Shown here one piece after another: positions 28,484 through 37,259 of a DNA stretch of 64,000 bases; within the stretch, counting starts at the first letter, position 1; every line of letters begins with the position of its first letter. Source of the stretch: Ideonella alba (GTDB lineage Bacteria > Pseudomonadota > Gammaproteobacteria > Burkholderiales > Burkholderiaceae_C); contig NZ_JAGQDF010000003.1 in the NCBI RefSeq assembly GCF_018069875.1, positions 124,001 through 188,000 on the forward strand, given 5' to 3'. A program made the position numbers and the translations under genes. The notes beneath the pieces were generated by a model, which made no database searches, was not told where the DNA came from, and saw nothing but the letters and a program-made list of their open reading frames with translations.

Positions 28484-29341
28484 ATGTCTGCCCACGCTGT
28501 TGCTGATGCTGCGCCCGCGTGCCTGCGGGTGCGCACCGTCTGGATCTCCGATGTCCACCTGGGCACACCGGGCTGCCAGGCCCAGGCGCTGCTGGACTTC
28601 CTGCGCGATGTCGACTGCGAGACGCTGTACCTGGTCGGCGACATCATCGACGGCTGGCAGTTGCGCCGCAGCTGGTACTGGCCGCAGGCCCACAACGACG
28701 TGGTGCAGAAGATCCTGCGCAAGGCGCGCAAGGGCACGCGGGTGGTGTTCGTGCCCGGCAACCACGACGAGTTCGCGCGCCGCTACGTGGAGCACAACTT
28801 CGGCGGGGTCGAGGTGGTCGACGACTGCCTGCACCAGACCGCCGACGGCCGCACGCTGTGGATCACCCACGGCGACCTGTTTGATGGCGTGATCCAGTGC
28901 GCCAAGTGGCTGGCCTATGTGGGCGACGTGGCCTACGAGATGACGCTGAAGGTGAACCGCTGGTTCAACCGCGCCCGCGCCCGTGTCGGCCTGCCGTACT
29001 GGAGCCTGAGTCGCTACCTGAAGCTCAAGGTGAAGCGGGCGGTGAGCTATGTCAACGACTTCGAGGTCGCGGTGGCGCATGAAGCGAAGCGGCGGGGCGC
29101 CGACGGCGTGGTCTGCGGCCACATCCACCATGCCGAGATGCGCCAGGTCGACGGCGTGCTGTACTGCAACGACGGCGACTGGGTCGAGAGCCTGACCGCG
29201 CTGGTCGAGCACACCGACGGTCGGCTCGAGATCATCGACCGCAGCACCGCCGCGCTGCCGCCGATCAGCACGCTGGCACGCCCGTCCGCCCCGTCGGTGG
29301 TGGCTGGCGAGCCGGCGACGGCGCCGGTGCTGCGCCGCTAA
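28484..29341 (+). CDS. UDP-2,3-diacylglucosamine diphosphatase-like metallophosphoesterase
   Basis: 285 residues with the complete calcineurin-like metal-binding series: ISDVHLG (about 22-28), GDIIDGW (about 59-65), VPGNHDEFAR (about 91-100), WITHGDLFDG, and GHIHHAEM (about 212-219). The class removes UMP from UDP-2,3-diacylglucosamine in lipid A synthesis (LpxH-type). This subgroup is longer than E. coli LpxH (240) and often lies in lipid or envelope clusters, so another phosphodiester lipid is also possible. It overlaps the convergent phosphatidylserine decarboxylase gene by 4 bp at the 3' ends. Confidence 0.85.
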   Translation: MSAHAVADAAPACLRVRTVWISDVHLGTPGCQAQALLDFLRDVDCETLYLVGDIIDGWQLRRSWYWPQAHNDVVQKILRKARKGTRVVFVPGNHDEFARRYVEHNFGGVEVVDDCLHQTADGRTLWITHGDLFDGVIQCAKWLAYVGDVAYEMTLKVNRWFNRARARVGLPYWSLSRYLKLKVKRAVSYVNDFEVAVAHEAKRRGADGVVCGHIHHAEMRQVDGVLYCNDGDWVESLTALVEHTDGRLEIIDRSTAALPPISTLARPSAPSVVAGEPATAPVLRR

Positions 29342-30258
29342 GCGCCTGTCGGCAGGCGCATCAGCGGCTCGCCGGCCCGCAGCCGCCGCCCCGGCGCGAT
29401 GCCCCTGGCCAGCGCGAAGCCGGGGGGCACGAAGACCAGGATCGTCGAGCCATGCTCGAACCAGCCCATCTCCTGGCCCTTGGTGAGCGGCGCCTGGCAG
29501 GGCATCTCGTTCGGGCCGGGCCAGCGCAGGTGCAGCAGCACGTCCAGGAAGTGCAGCCGGATGCTGGCCACCAGCACCGCGGCCACGGGCACCAGGGCGA
29601 TCGGGTGGCCGCCCTGGGTCAGGCGGCCGCGGATGACCGCGCGCTCGTTGCGGCAGAACAGGCGCTCCACCCGCGCCAGCGCGATCGGATTGACGTTCCA
29701 GGTGTCTCCGCTCAGGTAGGTCACCTGCTCGACCGTCAGGTCGTGCGGTGCATGGAAGCGGTGGTACATCGCCGAGGTCAGCCGCAGCGTGACCCAGGTG
29801 CCGCCCTCGAACACCGCGCTGTCCTGGGTGGGGCCGAAGAGTTCGCGCATCGAATAGGGGAAGCCCTTGGCCTGGTACACCTGATCGGCCCGGGCCACGC
29901 CGCAGGCGCCGACGATCGCGTCGCAGGGACTGGCCAGCACGCGCGGGTCGGGGTCCACCGGACGGGCGCCGGGGCGCAGCTCGCGGGTGAAACAGGCCTG
30001 CAGGCTGTCGAAGCGCTGCTGCCGCGCATCGGACAGGTCCAGATCGGTGAACAGCCGCCACAGCGCGATGCTGACCCGGGTCAGCCAGGGGCTGCGGATC
30101 CGGCTGAAGCGGCCCATCGCCCGCGTCAACGCGATGCGCGGAATGCGGTTGGTCAGCAGGAAGTTCAGGTCTTCCTGCTGCCACAGGCGGCGGAAGGCGC
30201 TGTGCTTCACAGCGGTGTCAAGCGCGGCGGGTATATCCGGGGGTGTCGTTGGCATCAC
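29338..30258 (-). CDS. psd: Phosphatidylserine decarboxylase proenzyme
   Basis: 306 residues. The self-cleavage motif near the C-terminus is H-G-S-T (FEHGSTILVFVPPG) rather than the usual L-G-S-T. Cleavage before the Ser makes the pyruvoyl group of the alpha chain. The other members of the triad are visible as the Asp in SPCDAIVGACG and the His in MYHRFHAPHDLTVEQVTYLSGDTWNVNPIAL. The enzyme converts phosphatidylserine to phosphatidylethanolamine at the inner membrane. The start may be the ATG at 30258 or the GTG at 30210. The first places it 8 bp from the divergent aminotransferase gene, so promoter sequence must overlap coding sequence. Confidence 0.9.
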   Translation of the reverse strand: MMPTTPPDIPAALDTAVKHSAFRRLWQQEDLNFLLTNRIPRIALTRAMGRFSRIRSPWLTRVSIALWRLFTDLDLSDARQQRFDSLQACFTRELRPGARPVDPDPRVLASPCDAIVGACGVARADQVYQAKGFPYSMRELFGPTQDSAVFEGGTWVTLRLTSAMYHRFHAPHDLTVEQVTYLSGDTWNVNPIALARVERLFCRNERAVIRGRLTQGGHPIALVPVAAVLVASIRLHFLDVLLHLRWPGPNEMPCQAPLTKGQEMGWFEHGSTILVFVPPGFALARGIAPGRRLRAGEPLMRLPTGA

Positions 30259-30266
30259 TGCTCACC

Positions 30267-31919
30267 ATGGAAGAAACAACCATCACGTGGTCCCTGCTGG
30301 GCCTGGGTCTGCTGGCCTGGGGTCTGCCCAAGGCGCGGCGCCGGCTGCAGCTCTCGCGCGCCAAGCACCGCTCGCTGGCCGGCCATGCGCGCATCGCCCA
30401 GTGCCTGGCCCGCTGGCTGCCGGGGTATGCCTATGACGAGGCCCACTTCTTCAAGGTCGACGGTGCGCCGCCTGAGGTGGAAGCCCGCCGCCGCGCCGCG
30501 TTGCTGCGCCTGTCGCACGACTTTGACCAAGCCTGGCCGCGGGGGGCAGCGCTCACCGCCCAGGCGCGCGAGGGCCTGCCCGACCTGCGCTTCACCGGCA
30601 GCTACCGTGTGCCCTTCCAGTTCTCGCCAGTGATCCGGCAGCACCTGCGCACCAGCAGCTTCATCGCACGCGCCCAGGGCGTGACCGTCGAGGACATCGA
30701 TGGCCAGGTCTTCCACGACCTGACCGGCAGCTACGGCGTCAACGTCTTCGGGGTCGACTTCTACAAGCAGACCCTGGCCGAGGGCCTGGCCGAGGCCCAG
30801 GCGGTCGGCCCTGTCCTGGGCCACTACCTGCCCTGCGTGGCCGACAACATCGAGCGCCTGAAGGCGATCTCGGGCCTGGACGCGGTGTCTTTTCACATGA
30901 GCGGCACCGAGGCGGTGATGCAGGCCGTGCGCCTGGCGCGCTACCACACCGGGCGAAGCCACCTGGTGCGCTTCGCCGGCGCGTACCACGGCTGGTGGGA
31001 GGATGTGCAACCCGGCCCCGGCAACCCGACGCCGGTGCGCGAGACCTACACGCTGGCCGACATGGACGAGCGCGCCCTGCAGGTGCTGCGCACCCGCCAC
31101 GACATTGCCTGCGTGCTGGTCAATCCGCTGCAGGCCTTGCACCCCAACCGGCCGGCGCCGGGCGACTCGTCGCTGGTGGACAGCAGCCGCAGCGCCGGGG
31201 TCGACCGCGCTGCCTATGCCGCCTGGCTGCAGCGCCTGCGCGCGGTCTGCAGCGAGCGTGGCATCGTGCTGATCCTCGACGAGATCTTCGTCGGCTTTCG
31301 CCTGGCGCCCGGTGGCGCCCAGCAGTACTTCGGGGTGCAGGCCGATCTGGTCACCTACGGCAAGACCCTGGGCGGCGGCCTGCCGGTGGGCGTGGTCTGC
31401 GGGCGGCAGACGCTGATGCAGCGCTTCCGCGAACGCCACCCGGCCGACATCTGCTTCGCGCGCGGCACCTTCAACGCCCACCCGATGGTGATGGCGGCGA
31501 TGAACGCCTTCCTGCGGCGGCTGGACAGCCCCGAGGTGCAGCGCCTCTACGCCGATCTGGACCACTGCTGGTCGCAGCGCCTGCAGCGCTTCAACACAGC
31601 GCTGGCCGAGGCCGGTCTGCCGGTGCGGGTGGCGGGGCTGTCGAGCATCTGGACGGTGCTCTACACCCAGCCCTCGCGCTACAACTGGATGCTGCAGTTC
31701 TATCTGCGCGCGCATGGTCTGCTGCTGAGCTGGGTGGGCACGGGCCGCCTCGTCTGGAGCCTGAACTACAGCGACGATGCGTTCGAGGCCGTGCTCGGCA
31801 AGTTCATCAGCGCCGCGCGGGCCATGCAGGCCGATGGCTGGTGGTGGCACGACGCGTCGATCAGCAACCGGTCGATCCGGCGCAGCCTCCTTGGCGAGAT
31901 GCTGCGCGCCTGGCGTTGA
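30267..31919 (+). CDS. Class III PLP-dependent aminotransferase with N-terminal membrane anchor
   Basis: 550 residues from the ATG at 30267. The N-terminus has one hydrophobic helix (about 5-20, TWSLLGLGLLAWGL), so the enzyme may be membrane-attached, which is unusual for class III enzymes. An added region of about 100 residues precedes the catalytic domain (SFHMSGTEAVMQAVRLAR; AYHGWWED; LILDEIFVGFRLAPGG with the cofactor-contacting Asp; and TYGKTLGGGLPVG with the Schiff-base Lys). Closest in layout to glutamate-1-semialdehyde aminotransferases, but the context of lipid genes suggests an acyl or sphingoid-like amino substrate. The reaction cannot be assigned from sequence. Confidence 0.85.
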   Translation: MEETTITWSLLGLGLLAWGLPKARRRLQLSRAKHRSLAGHARIAQCLARWLPGYAYDEAHFFKVDGAPPEVEARRRAALLRLSHDFDQAWPRGAALTAQAREGLPDLRFTGSYRVPFQFSPVIRQHLRTSSFIARAQGVTVEDIDGQVFHDLTGSYGVNVFGVDFYKQTLAEGLAEAQAVGPVLGHYLPCVADNIERLKAISGLDAVSFHMSGTEAVMQAVRLARYHTGRSHLVRFAGAYHGWWEDVQPGPGNPTPVRETYTLADMDERALQVLRTRHDIACVLVNPLQALHPNRPAPGDSSLVDSSRSAGVDRAAYAAWLQRLRAVCSERGIVLILDEIFVGFRLAPGGAQQYFGVQADLVTYGKTLGGGLPVGVVCGRQTLMQRFRERHPADICFARGTFNAHPMVMAAMNAFLRRLDSPEVQRLYADLDHCWSQRLQRFNTALAEAGLPVRVAGLSSIWTVLYTQPSRYNWMLQFYLRAHGLLLSWVGTGRLVWSLNYSDDAFEAVLGKFISAARAMQADGWWWHDASISNRSIRRSLLGEMLRAWR

Positions 31920-31932
31920 GCGGCTGAGCGAT

Positions 31933-32550
31933 TCAATGGCGCGAACCCGGCTGCACATGGTGCATCGGGTCCAGCCGCTCGCCACGCCACAGCGCCAGCG
32001 GCGCGCGGTGGTAGAGGATCAGGTCGTGCACCGGGTCGGTCAGGATCTTGGTCATCCAGGCCAGCGCAGGGATCGCGCCGTCACGCAGCCACAGCTGGAC
32101 CACGCGGAACAGCAGCCCGGCCACGCCCAGCGCCAGCCAGGCCATGCCAAGGTCATGCACCCAGCCGCCCAGGTCGGTGGCTGGCTGGATCAGTCCGAAC
32201 AGCGCGGGTTGCAGCCACAGCAGCACCGGCAGGCCCACCCACACCGACAGCAGCACGATCTTGCGCTGCAGGTTGTAGCCCACCTTGACCGCCTCCTTGT
32301 AGGCGTCGGTGCAGTCGTTGACCTGGTCATAGCCGCGCGGCTCGAAGAAGAAGTGGCCGGCCTGGCGGGTCGTCATCGAGAAGCACCAGCCGACGATCGC
32401 GGCCAGCGCCGGGTCGATGAACAGCAGCGCATAGGCCACCAGGAAGCTCAGCGCGCTGATGAAGTGCAGCGTCTGGTTGATGCGGCTCTGGTGGTAGTAG
32501 CGATGGTCGTCCCAGCGCTGGGTTCTCAGGGTCTGAAGAAAGGTGGACAC
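31933..32550 (-). CDS. Membrane protein, Mpo1-like (DUF962-like)
   Basis: 205 residues with four or five hydrophobic helices. The pattern YYHQSRINQTLHFI near the N-terminus and TTRQAGHFFFEPRGYD after the second helix recall the H-x-x-x-N-x-x-x-H and G-H-F-F-E signatures of Mpo1/DUF962 proteins. Yeast Mpo1 is an Fe(II) dioxygenase that shortens 2-hydroxy fatty acids. The protein is longer and the C-terminal part (LTDPVHDLILYHRAPLALW) is not assigned. It lies between the aminotransferase (convergent) and the divergent glycosyltransferase. Function is inferred from motif likeness, and I hold this loosely. Confidence 0.55.
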   Translation of the reverse strand: MSTFLQTLRTQRWDDHRYYHQSRINQTLHFISALSFLVAYALLFIDPALAAIVGWCFSMTTRQAGHFFFEPRGYDQVNDCTDAYKEAVKVGYNLQRKIVLLSVWVGLPVLLWLQPALFGLIQPATDLGGWVHDLGMAWLALGVAGLLFRVVQLWLRDGAIPALAWMTKILTDPVHDLILYHRAPLALWRGERLDPMHHVQPGSRH

Positions 32551-32658
32551 GCGATCTCCTCAACGGGTAGTGACGCACAGCGGCCGATGGTGCGGATGCT
32601 TCGTGAAATCGTGGTGACTTGTCATCGTGCTGTTGCACGGCGCACTCAGCATCGCGCC

Positions 32659-33900
32659 ATGGACATGAGCGAGGACGCCCCCCTGCAGGTCGACGAGATC
32701 CCCTCGGCATGGCGTCAGCTGCGCATCGCCTTCGTCACCGAGACCTATCCCCCCGAGGTCAACGGCGTGGCCACGACGACGGCGCAGTTCGTCGAAGGAC
32801 TGCACCGCCGCGGCCACGACCTGCAGCTGGTGCGTCCGCGCCAGGACCGCATCGACGCCGCCGGCACCGAGCCCCGCTTCCACGAGGTGCTGATGCACGG
32901 CCTGCCGATCCCGCGCTACCCGAACCTGCGCATGGGCGTGCCCAGCAAACGCGCGCTGGTCAAGCTCTGGAAGCTGCGCCGGCCCGACGTGGTGCATGTG
33001 GCCACCGAAGGGCCGCTGGGCTGGTCGGCGCTGCAGGCGGCGCAGTACCTGAAGCTGCCGGTGACCTCGGACTTCCGGACCGACTTCCGCGCCTACAGCC
33101 GCCACTACGGCATCGGCTGGCTGAGCAGGCCGATCATGGGCTACCTGCGCAAGTTCCACAACCAGTGCGCCTGCACGCTGGTGCCCACCGAGTTGCTGCA
33201 ACGCGAGCTGACCGGCGCCGGCTTCGAGCGCCTGCGCGTCGTGCCTCGCGGCGTCGACACGCGGCAGTTCTCGCCGACGCGTCGCAGCGCCGCGCTGCGC
33301 CAGGAGTGGGGCGTCAGCGACGAGGACCTCGTCATCGGTTGCGTGGGTCGCCTGGCCGCCGAGAAGAACCTGGGCGTGCTGGTCGACGCCTGGCGCGCGG
33401 TGCAGCGTGTGCAGCCCCGCGCCCGCCTGGTCTTCGTGGGCGACGGCCCGCTGCGGCCGGCCTTGCGGGCCGCCTGCCCGGACGCGCTGTTCGCCGGCGT
33501 GCGCCGGGGCCTGGACCTGGCCGCGCATTACGCATCGATGGATGTGTTCGCGTTCCCCAGCGTCACCGAGACCTTCGGCAACGTGACGATCGAGGCGCTG
33601 GCCAGCGGCTTGCCGCTGGTCGCCTTCGACCACGCCGCGGCCGCGCAGCTGGTGCGCCATGGCGACAACGGCTGCCTGGCGGCCGTGGGCGATGCCGCCG
33701 GGTTCACCGCGGCGCTGACCGCCCTGGCCAGCGACCCCGGGCTGCGCCAACGCATTGCGCATGCGGCGCGGCAGACCGCCGCCGCCCTGGGATGGGACGA
33801 CGTCGTTTCTCGCTTTGAAACCCAGCTTGCGCAGGCCTGCGGCATGGGCCCTGCGGCCGAGCGCGCCGCGCCGCTGGGCGCGATGGGCAGCCTGGCCTGA
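32659..33900 (+). CDS. GT4-family glycosyltransferase
   Basis: 413 residues from the ATG at 32659 (32665 also possible; no clear Shine-Dalgarno). Two Rossmann domains: the N-terminal acceptor domain begins IAFVTETYPPEVNGVATT and contains HEVLMHGLPIPRYPNLRMGVP. The C-terminal donor domain contains VPRGVDTRQF, GRLAAEKNLGVLVDAW and the E-x7-E motif in SVTETFGNVTIEALASGLP. The pattern is that of MgtA/SqdX-like retaining transferases that add a hexose to a diacylglycerol or sugar-lipid acceptor from a nucleotide-sugar donor. Neighbouring lipid genes favour a glycolipid product, but donor and acceptor are unknown. Confidence 0.88.
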   Translation: MDMSEDAPLQVDEIPSAWRQLRIAFVTETYPPEVNGVATTTAQFVEGLHRRGHDLQLVRPRQDRIDAAGTEPRFHEVLMHGLPIPRYPNLRMGVPSKRALVKLWKLRRPDVVHVATEGPLGWSALQAAQYLKLPVTSDFRTDFRAYSRHYGIGWLSRPIMGYLRKFHNQCACTLVPTELLQRELTGAGFERLRVVPRGVDTRQFSPTRRSAALRQEWGVSDEDLVIGCVGRLAAEKNLGVLVDAWRAVQRVQPRARLVFVGDGPLRPALRAACPDALFAGVRRGLDLAAHYASMDVFAFPSVTETFGNVTIEALASGLPLVAFDHAAAAQLVRHGDNGCLAAVGDAAGFTAALTALASDPGLRQRIAHAARQTAAALGWDDVVSRFETQLAQACGMGPAAERAAPLGAMGSLA

Positions 33901-33959
33901 AGGGCAGGCTCAGGACCTGCTGTGCGGCAGGCCGCTGAGGCGCGGGCGCCCCCGGCGCC

Positions 33960-34658
33960 TCACTGCCGATCGGTCGTGCCGATGCCGTGCAGGGCCGCGG
34001 CGACCAGTCGTTCGGTGTGCGAGATGTGGGTCTGCAGCAGGGCCACGGCCTTGGCGGCATCGCGTGCGACCACGGCGCCCAGCAGCAGCTGGTGCTCGTC
34101 GTGCTTGCGCCGCGGCTGGGTGCGGTGGCGGGCGGCCCAGCGCCGGTAGCGCTCGGCGTTGTCGAACAGCACGTCGGCCAGGTCCAGCAGCATGGGCGAG
34201 GTGCAGGCGGCGTACAGGCTCATGTGGAAGGCGCGGTGGCGGGCCGACCAGTCGTCATCCAGGGGCCGCGCCTCGTGGCCCATGCGCCGCTCGGTCAGCG
34301 CCAGCGCATGCGCCGCGGCGACCACCTGCGCCTCCCACTCGTCGGTGCCATGGGCGATCGAGTCGCGCAGTGCCTCGCACTCCACCAGCTGGCGCACCCG
34401 GGCCAGGTCGCTGACGCCCTCGGCCGTGAGCGGCGCGACGCGAAAGCCCCGGTTCTCCAGAACGCGCACCAGCCCCTGCCCGGACAGACGGTTCAGCGCC
34501 TCGCGGATCGGGCTGCTGCTGACCGCGAAGCGGCGCGTCAGGTCCTCGACGCGCAGGCGCGCACCGGCCTCGAACTCGCCGCGCACGATCGCGCGGCGCA
34601 GGTCGCGGTAGGCACGCTCCGCCAGGGAGGCAGAGCCGTCGCTGGGATCCTCGCTCAT
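33960..34658 (-). CDS. GntR-family (FCD/FadR-type) transcriptional regulator
   Basis: 232 residues from the ATG at 34658; an upstream in-frame ATG at 34709 would add 17 residues. The winged helix-turn-helix is at about 10-75 (LAERAYRDLRRAIVRGEFEAGARLRVEDLTRRFAVSSSPIREALNRLSGQGLV), and an FCD ligand domain (about 80-215) has the Asp/His metal-type residues in the ARHRAFHMSLYAAC stretch. FCD regulators usually repress a divergent catabolic operon until an organic acid binds. Here the FAH-hydrolase operon is divergent with a perfect 12-bp palindrome between the genes. Confidence 0.9.
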   Translation of the reverse strand: MSEDPSDGSASLAERAYRDLRRAIVRGEFEAGARLRVEDLTRRFAVSSSPIREALNRLSGQGLVRVLENRGFRVAPLTAEGVSDLARVRQLVECEALRDSIAHGTDEWEAQVVAAAHALALTERRMGHEARPLDDDWSARHRAFHMSLYAACTSPMLLDLADVLFDNAERYRRWAARHRTQPRRKHDEHQLLLGAVVARDAAKAVALLQTHISHTERLVAAALHGIGTTDRQ

Positions 34659-34716
34659 GCGCGGATTGTCGTCCAAGCCGATGCGCCCAAACCGCGGGTT
34701 TGTGCTCATGGATGAG

Positions 34717-34728
34717 TTTATGCATAAA
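34717..34728. promoter_or_regulatory. Probable GntR operator palindrome
   Basis: TTTATGCATAAA, a perfect 12-bp palindrome, lies in the divergent promoter region between the GntR gene and the FAH-operon, embedded in the only A/T-rich patch nearby. FCD-type GntR proteins bind short palindromes of this kind. Binding by the neighbouring regulator is inferred from position. Confidence 0.65.
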
Positions 34729-34774
34729 AAATAGAGTTGTGGACAACACGGTCGCTTGACCGGCAGGAGCCAAG

Positions 34775-35635
34775 ATGAAGCTGTTGTCCTACCTGGACGG
34801 AGACAAGGAAGACTGGGGCGTGGTGCTGGGCGACGGCGTGGCCTCGCTGCGCCAGCGCAGTGGCTGCGCGACGCTGGCCGAGTTCGTCGGCAGCCCGGCC
34901 TGGGCCACCCGCGACACGCTGGTGGCCGGCCTGCAGGCCGAGCGGCCGCTGGCCGGGCTGCACTACCTGCCGGTGATCCCGCGGCCGGAGAAGATCGTCT
35001 GCGCGGTGCGCAACTACATGGACCACCACCAGGAGGTGCTGGCCGCCGGCATGCAGCGCGAGCTGTCCGACTTCCCGCCGATCTTCCTGCGCGTCTGGCG
35101 CTCGCAAACCGCGCACGAGGCGCCCATCGTGCGGCCCCGGGTGTCCGAGAGCCTGGACTGGGAGGGCGAGCTGGCGGTCATCATCGGCCGCGGCGGGCGC
35201 GACATCCCCGAGGCCCAGGCCTGGGACCATGTGGCCGGCTACAGCGTCTACAACGACGGCAGCGTGCGCGAGTGGCAGTTCCACGCCAAGCAGATCGCCT
35301 CCGGCAAGAACTTCGAGTCCACCGGCGGCTTCGGGCCCTGGATGGTCACCGCCGACGAGATCGCGCCGGGCCGGCAGCTCAAGCTGGAGACGCGGCTCAA
35401 TGGCGAGACGATCCAGTCCAGCCACACCGGCCACATGATCTTCCCGATCCCGCGGCTGATCGCCTACGCCTCCACCATCTTCACGCTGGTGCCGGGCGAC
35501 GTGCTGATCACCGGCACGCCGGCGGGCGTGGGCTGGTCGCGCAAGCCGCAGCGCTTCATGAAGCACGGCGATGTGTGCGAGGTCGAGATCGAGGCCATCG
35601 GCACCCTGCGCAACCCGATCGTCGACCAGGCCTGA
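34775..35635 (+). CDS. Fumarylacetoacetate hydrolase-family protein
   Basis: 286 residues with a good ribosome-binding site (AGGAG, about 6-8 nt before the ATG). The FAH fold is complete: EKIVCAVRNYMDHHQEV, the metal ligands in SLDWEGELAVIIGRGGRDI (E-x-E), and the end GDVLITGTPAGVGWSRKP. Enzymes of this family hydrolyse C-C bonds in acylpyruvates or decarboxylate oxaloacetate-like diacids, typically late in aromatic ring-cleavage pathways. It is the first gene of a six-gene operon, 24 bp before the DUF1185 gene. The exact substrate is unknown. Confidence 0.92.
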   Translation: MKLLSYLDGDKEDWGVVLGDGVASLRQRSGCATLAEFVGSPAWATRDTLVAGLQAERPLAGLHYLPVIPRPEKIVCAVRNYMDHHQEVLAAGMQRELSDFPPIFLRVWRSQTAHEAPIVRPRVSESLDWEGELAVIIGRGGRDIPEAQAWDHVAGYSVYNDGSVREWQFHAKQIASGKNFESTGGFGPWMVTADEIAPGRQLKLETRLNGETIQSSHTGHMIFPIPRLIAYASTIFTLVPGDVLITGTPAGVGWSRKPQRFMKHGDVCEVEIEAIGTLRNPIVDQA

Positions 35636-35659
35636 ACGGCCCGCACACAGGACCCCACC

Positions 35660-36238
35660 ATGTCGCTGATCCAGATCCGCAAGCGCAGCCTGACCATCGA
35701 GACCATCCACCACGAGGGCGGGCCACCGGCGGCGGTGCCGCTGAAGCTGGCCGCCGCCTGCGCGGTGATCCGCAACCCCTATGCAGGCCGCTTTGAGGAG
35801 AACCTGCTGCCCTTCATGGCCGAGCTGCGCTCGCTGGGCACGCAGCTCGCCACCGAGCTGGTCGAGACCCTGGGGCGCGACCAGGTCGAGGTCTACAGCA
35901 AGGCCGCCATCGTCGGCGTCAACGGCGAACTTGAGCATGCGGCCGTCTGGCACGAGGCCGGCGGCTGGGCCATGCGCGAGGTGCTGGGCCAGCCCAAGGC
36001 GATCGTGCCGGCGGCCAAGGCCGTGGCGGCCACCGGCTACCGGCTGATGGTGCCGCTGCACTACATCCACGCCTGCTACGTGCGCAGCCACTTCAACACC
36101 ATGGAGATCGGCATCCAGGACGCACCGCGGCCCGACGAGATCCTCTTTGCCCTGGTCATGGGCACCGGCGGGCGCGTGCATGCGCGCCTGGGCGGCCTGA
36201 CCAAGGAGCAGGTCTCGGTGCACGATGGCCAGCGCTGA
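35660..36238 (+). CDS. Amino acid synthesis (DUF1185) family protein
   Basis: 192 residues, matching the AA_synth/DUF1185 family along its whole length: AAACAVIRNPYAGRFEENLLPFMAEL, GREQVEVYSKAAIVGVNGELEHAAVWHEAGGWAMREVLGQPKAIVPAAKAVAATGYRLMVPL-like blocks, and a C-terminal half with the HYIHACYVRSHFNTMEIGIQDAPRP stretch. The family name is historical, and members commonly lie in catabolic clusters. The biochemical role is not known to me. Its stop codon overlaps or nearly touches the next gene (oxidoreductase), so translation is probably coupled. Confidence 0.85.
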   Translation: MSLIQIRKRSLTIETIHHEGGPPAAVPLKLAAACAVIRNPYAGRFEENLLPFMAELRSLGTQLATELVETLGRDQVEVYSKAAIVGVNGELEHAAVWHEAGGWAMREVLGQPKAIVPAAKAVAATGYRLMVPLHYIHACYVRSHFNTMEIGIQDAPRPDEILFALVMGTGGRVHARLGGLTKEQVSVHDGQR

Positions 36239-36248
36239 CGCAGGCACG

Positions 36249-37238
36249 ATGCGCGCCATCCGTGTGCACACCCCCGGCGGCCCCGAGGCGCTGGTGGTCG
36301 AGGAGCTGCCCACGCCCGTGCCGGCGCCCGGCGAGGTGCGCGTGCGCGCCGAGGTCATCGGCGTCGGGCGGCCCGACGTGCTGATCCGCCAGGGCACCTA
36401 CAAGTGGATGCCGCCGCTGCCAGCGGTGCCCGGTGCGGAACTGGTGGGCGTGGTGGACGCGCTGGGCGACGGTGCGCCGCCCGATCTGCTGGGCCGGCGC
36501 GTGCTGGTCAGCGCGCGCGAACTGCCGCAGCGCGGCGGCTGCTATGCCGAGGCGGTCTGCGTGCCGGCCAGCGCACCCTTCCTGCTGCCCGACAGCATCG
36601 CGCCCGCCGACGCGGCCAGCCTGCCCAATGTGCAACTTGCGCTCGCCTTGCTGCAGTGCGCCGGCGGCGCGCCGGTGCGCAGCGTGCTGATCCCCGGCGC
36701 CGCCGGCGGCGTGGGCTCGGCGCTGACCCAGGTGGCGCGCGCCAAGGGCGCCCGCGTCTTCGGCACCGCGCGCGGCGAGGCCAAGCGCCGCTTCGCGCTG
36801 GACAACGGGGCCGAGGCCATCGTCGCCGCCGACCCGTCGGTGCTGGCCGACGATGTGCGCGCGCTGACCGACGGCCGCGGCGTCGACATGGCCTTCGACC
36901 ACCTGGGCGGCGAGTGGCTCACCGCCGGCCTGCACGCGCTGGCGCCGATGGGCATGCTGGTGTCCTACAACCTGGTGCTGGGCTTTCCTGAGCGCGAGAC
37001 GCTGAAGGAGATGCGCGCGCTGCTGGGCCGCAGCCTGGCACTGCGCACCTTCTCGATGCACACCTACGACGAGCTGCCCGTACAGCGCCGCGCCCTGCTG
37101 GAAGAGGCGATCGCGCTGATGGCCGCCGGGCGGGTGAAGGCTCCGCCGACCCTGGCGCTGCCGATGGCCGAGGTGCGCCAGGCCCATGCACTGCTCGACC
37201 GTGGCGACGTGCTCGGCAAGCTCGTCCTCGTTCCCTGA
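36249..37238 (+). CDS. Zinc-type/quinone-oxidoreductase-like dehydrogenase
   Basis: 329 residues from the ATG at 36249, where the canonical MRAIRVHTPGGPEALVVEE start of quinone oxidoreductases appears; the longer reading from 36225 overlaps the preceding gene by 14 bp. MDR fold with a catalytic N-terminal part and a Rossmann domain (SVLIPGAAGGVGSALTQVARAKG, about 145-165). The zinc-ligand cysteines of alcohol dehydrogenases are absent, so this is a QOR/crotonyl-type NADPH reductase. It would reduce an enone or quinone intermediate of the pathway encoded by the operon. Confidence 0.88.
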   Translation: MRAIRVHTPGGPEALVVEELPTPVPAPGEVRVRAEVIGVGRPDVLIRQGTYKWMPPLPAVPGAELVGVVDALGDGAPPDLLGRRVLVSARELPQRGGCYAEAVCVPASAPFLLPDSIAPADAASLPNVQLALALLQCAGGAPVRSVLIPGAAGGVGSALTQVARAKGARVFGTARGEAKRRFALDNGAEAIVAADPSVLADDVRALTDGRGVDMAFDHLGGEWLTAGLHALAPMGMLVSYNLVLGFPERETLKEMRALLGRSLALRTFSMHTYDELPVQRRALLEEAIALMAAGRVKAPPTLALPMAEVRQAHALLDRGDVLGKLVLVP

Positions 37239-37259
37239 CCCCGTTCCCCGGAGGCCCCG

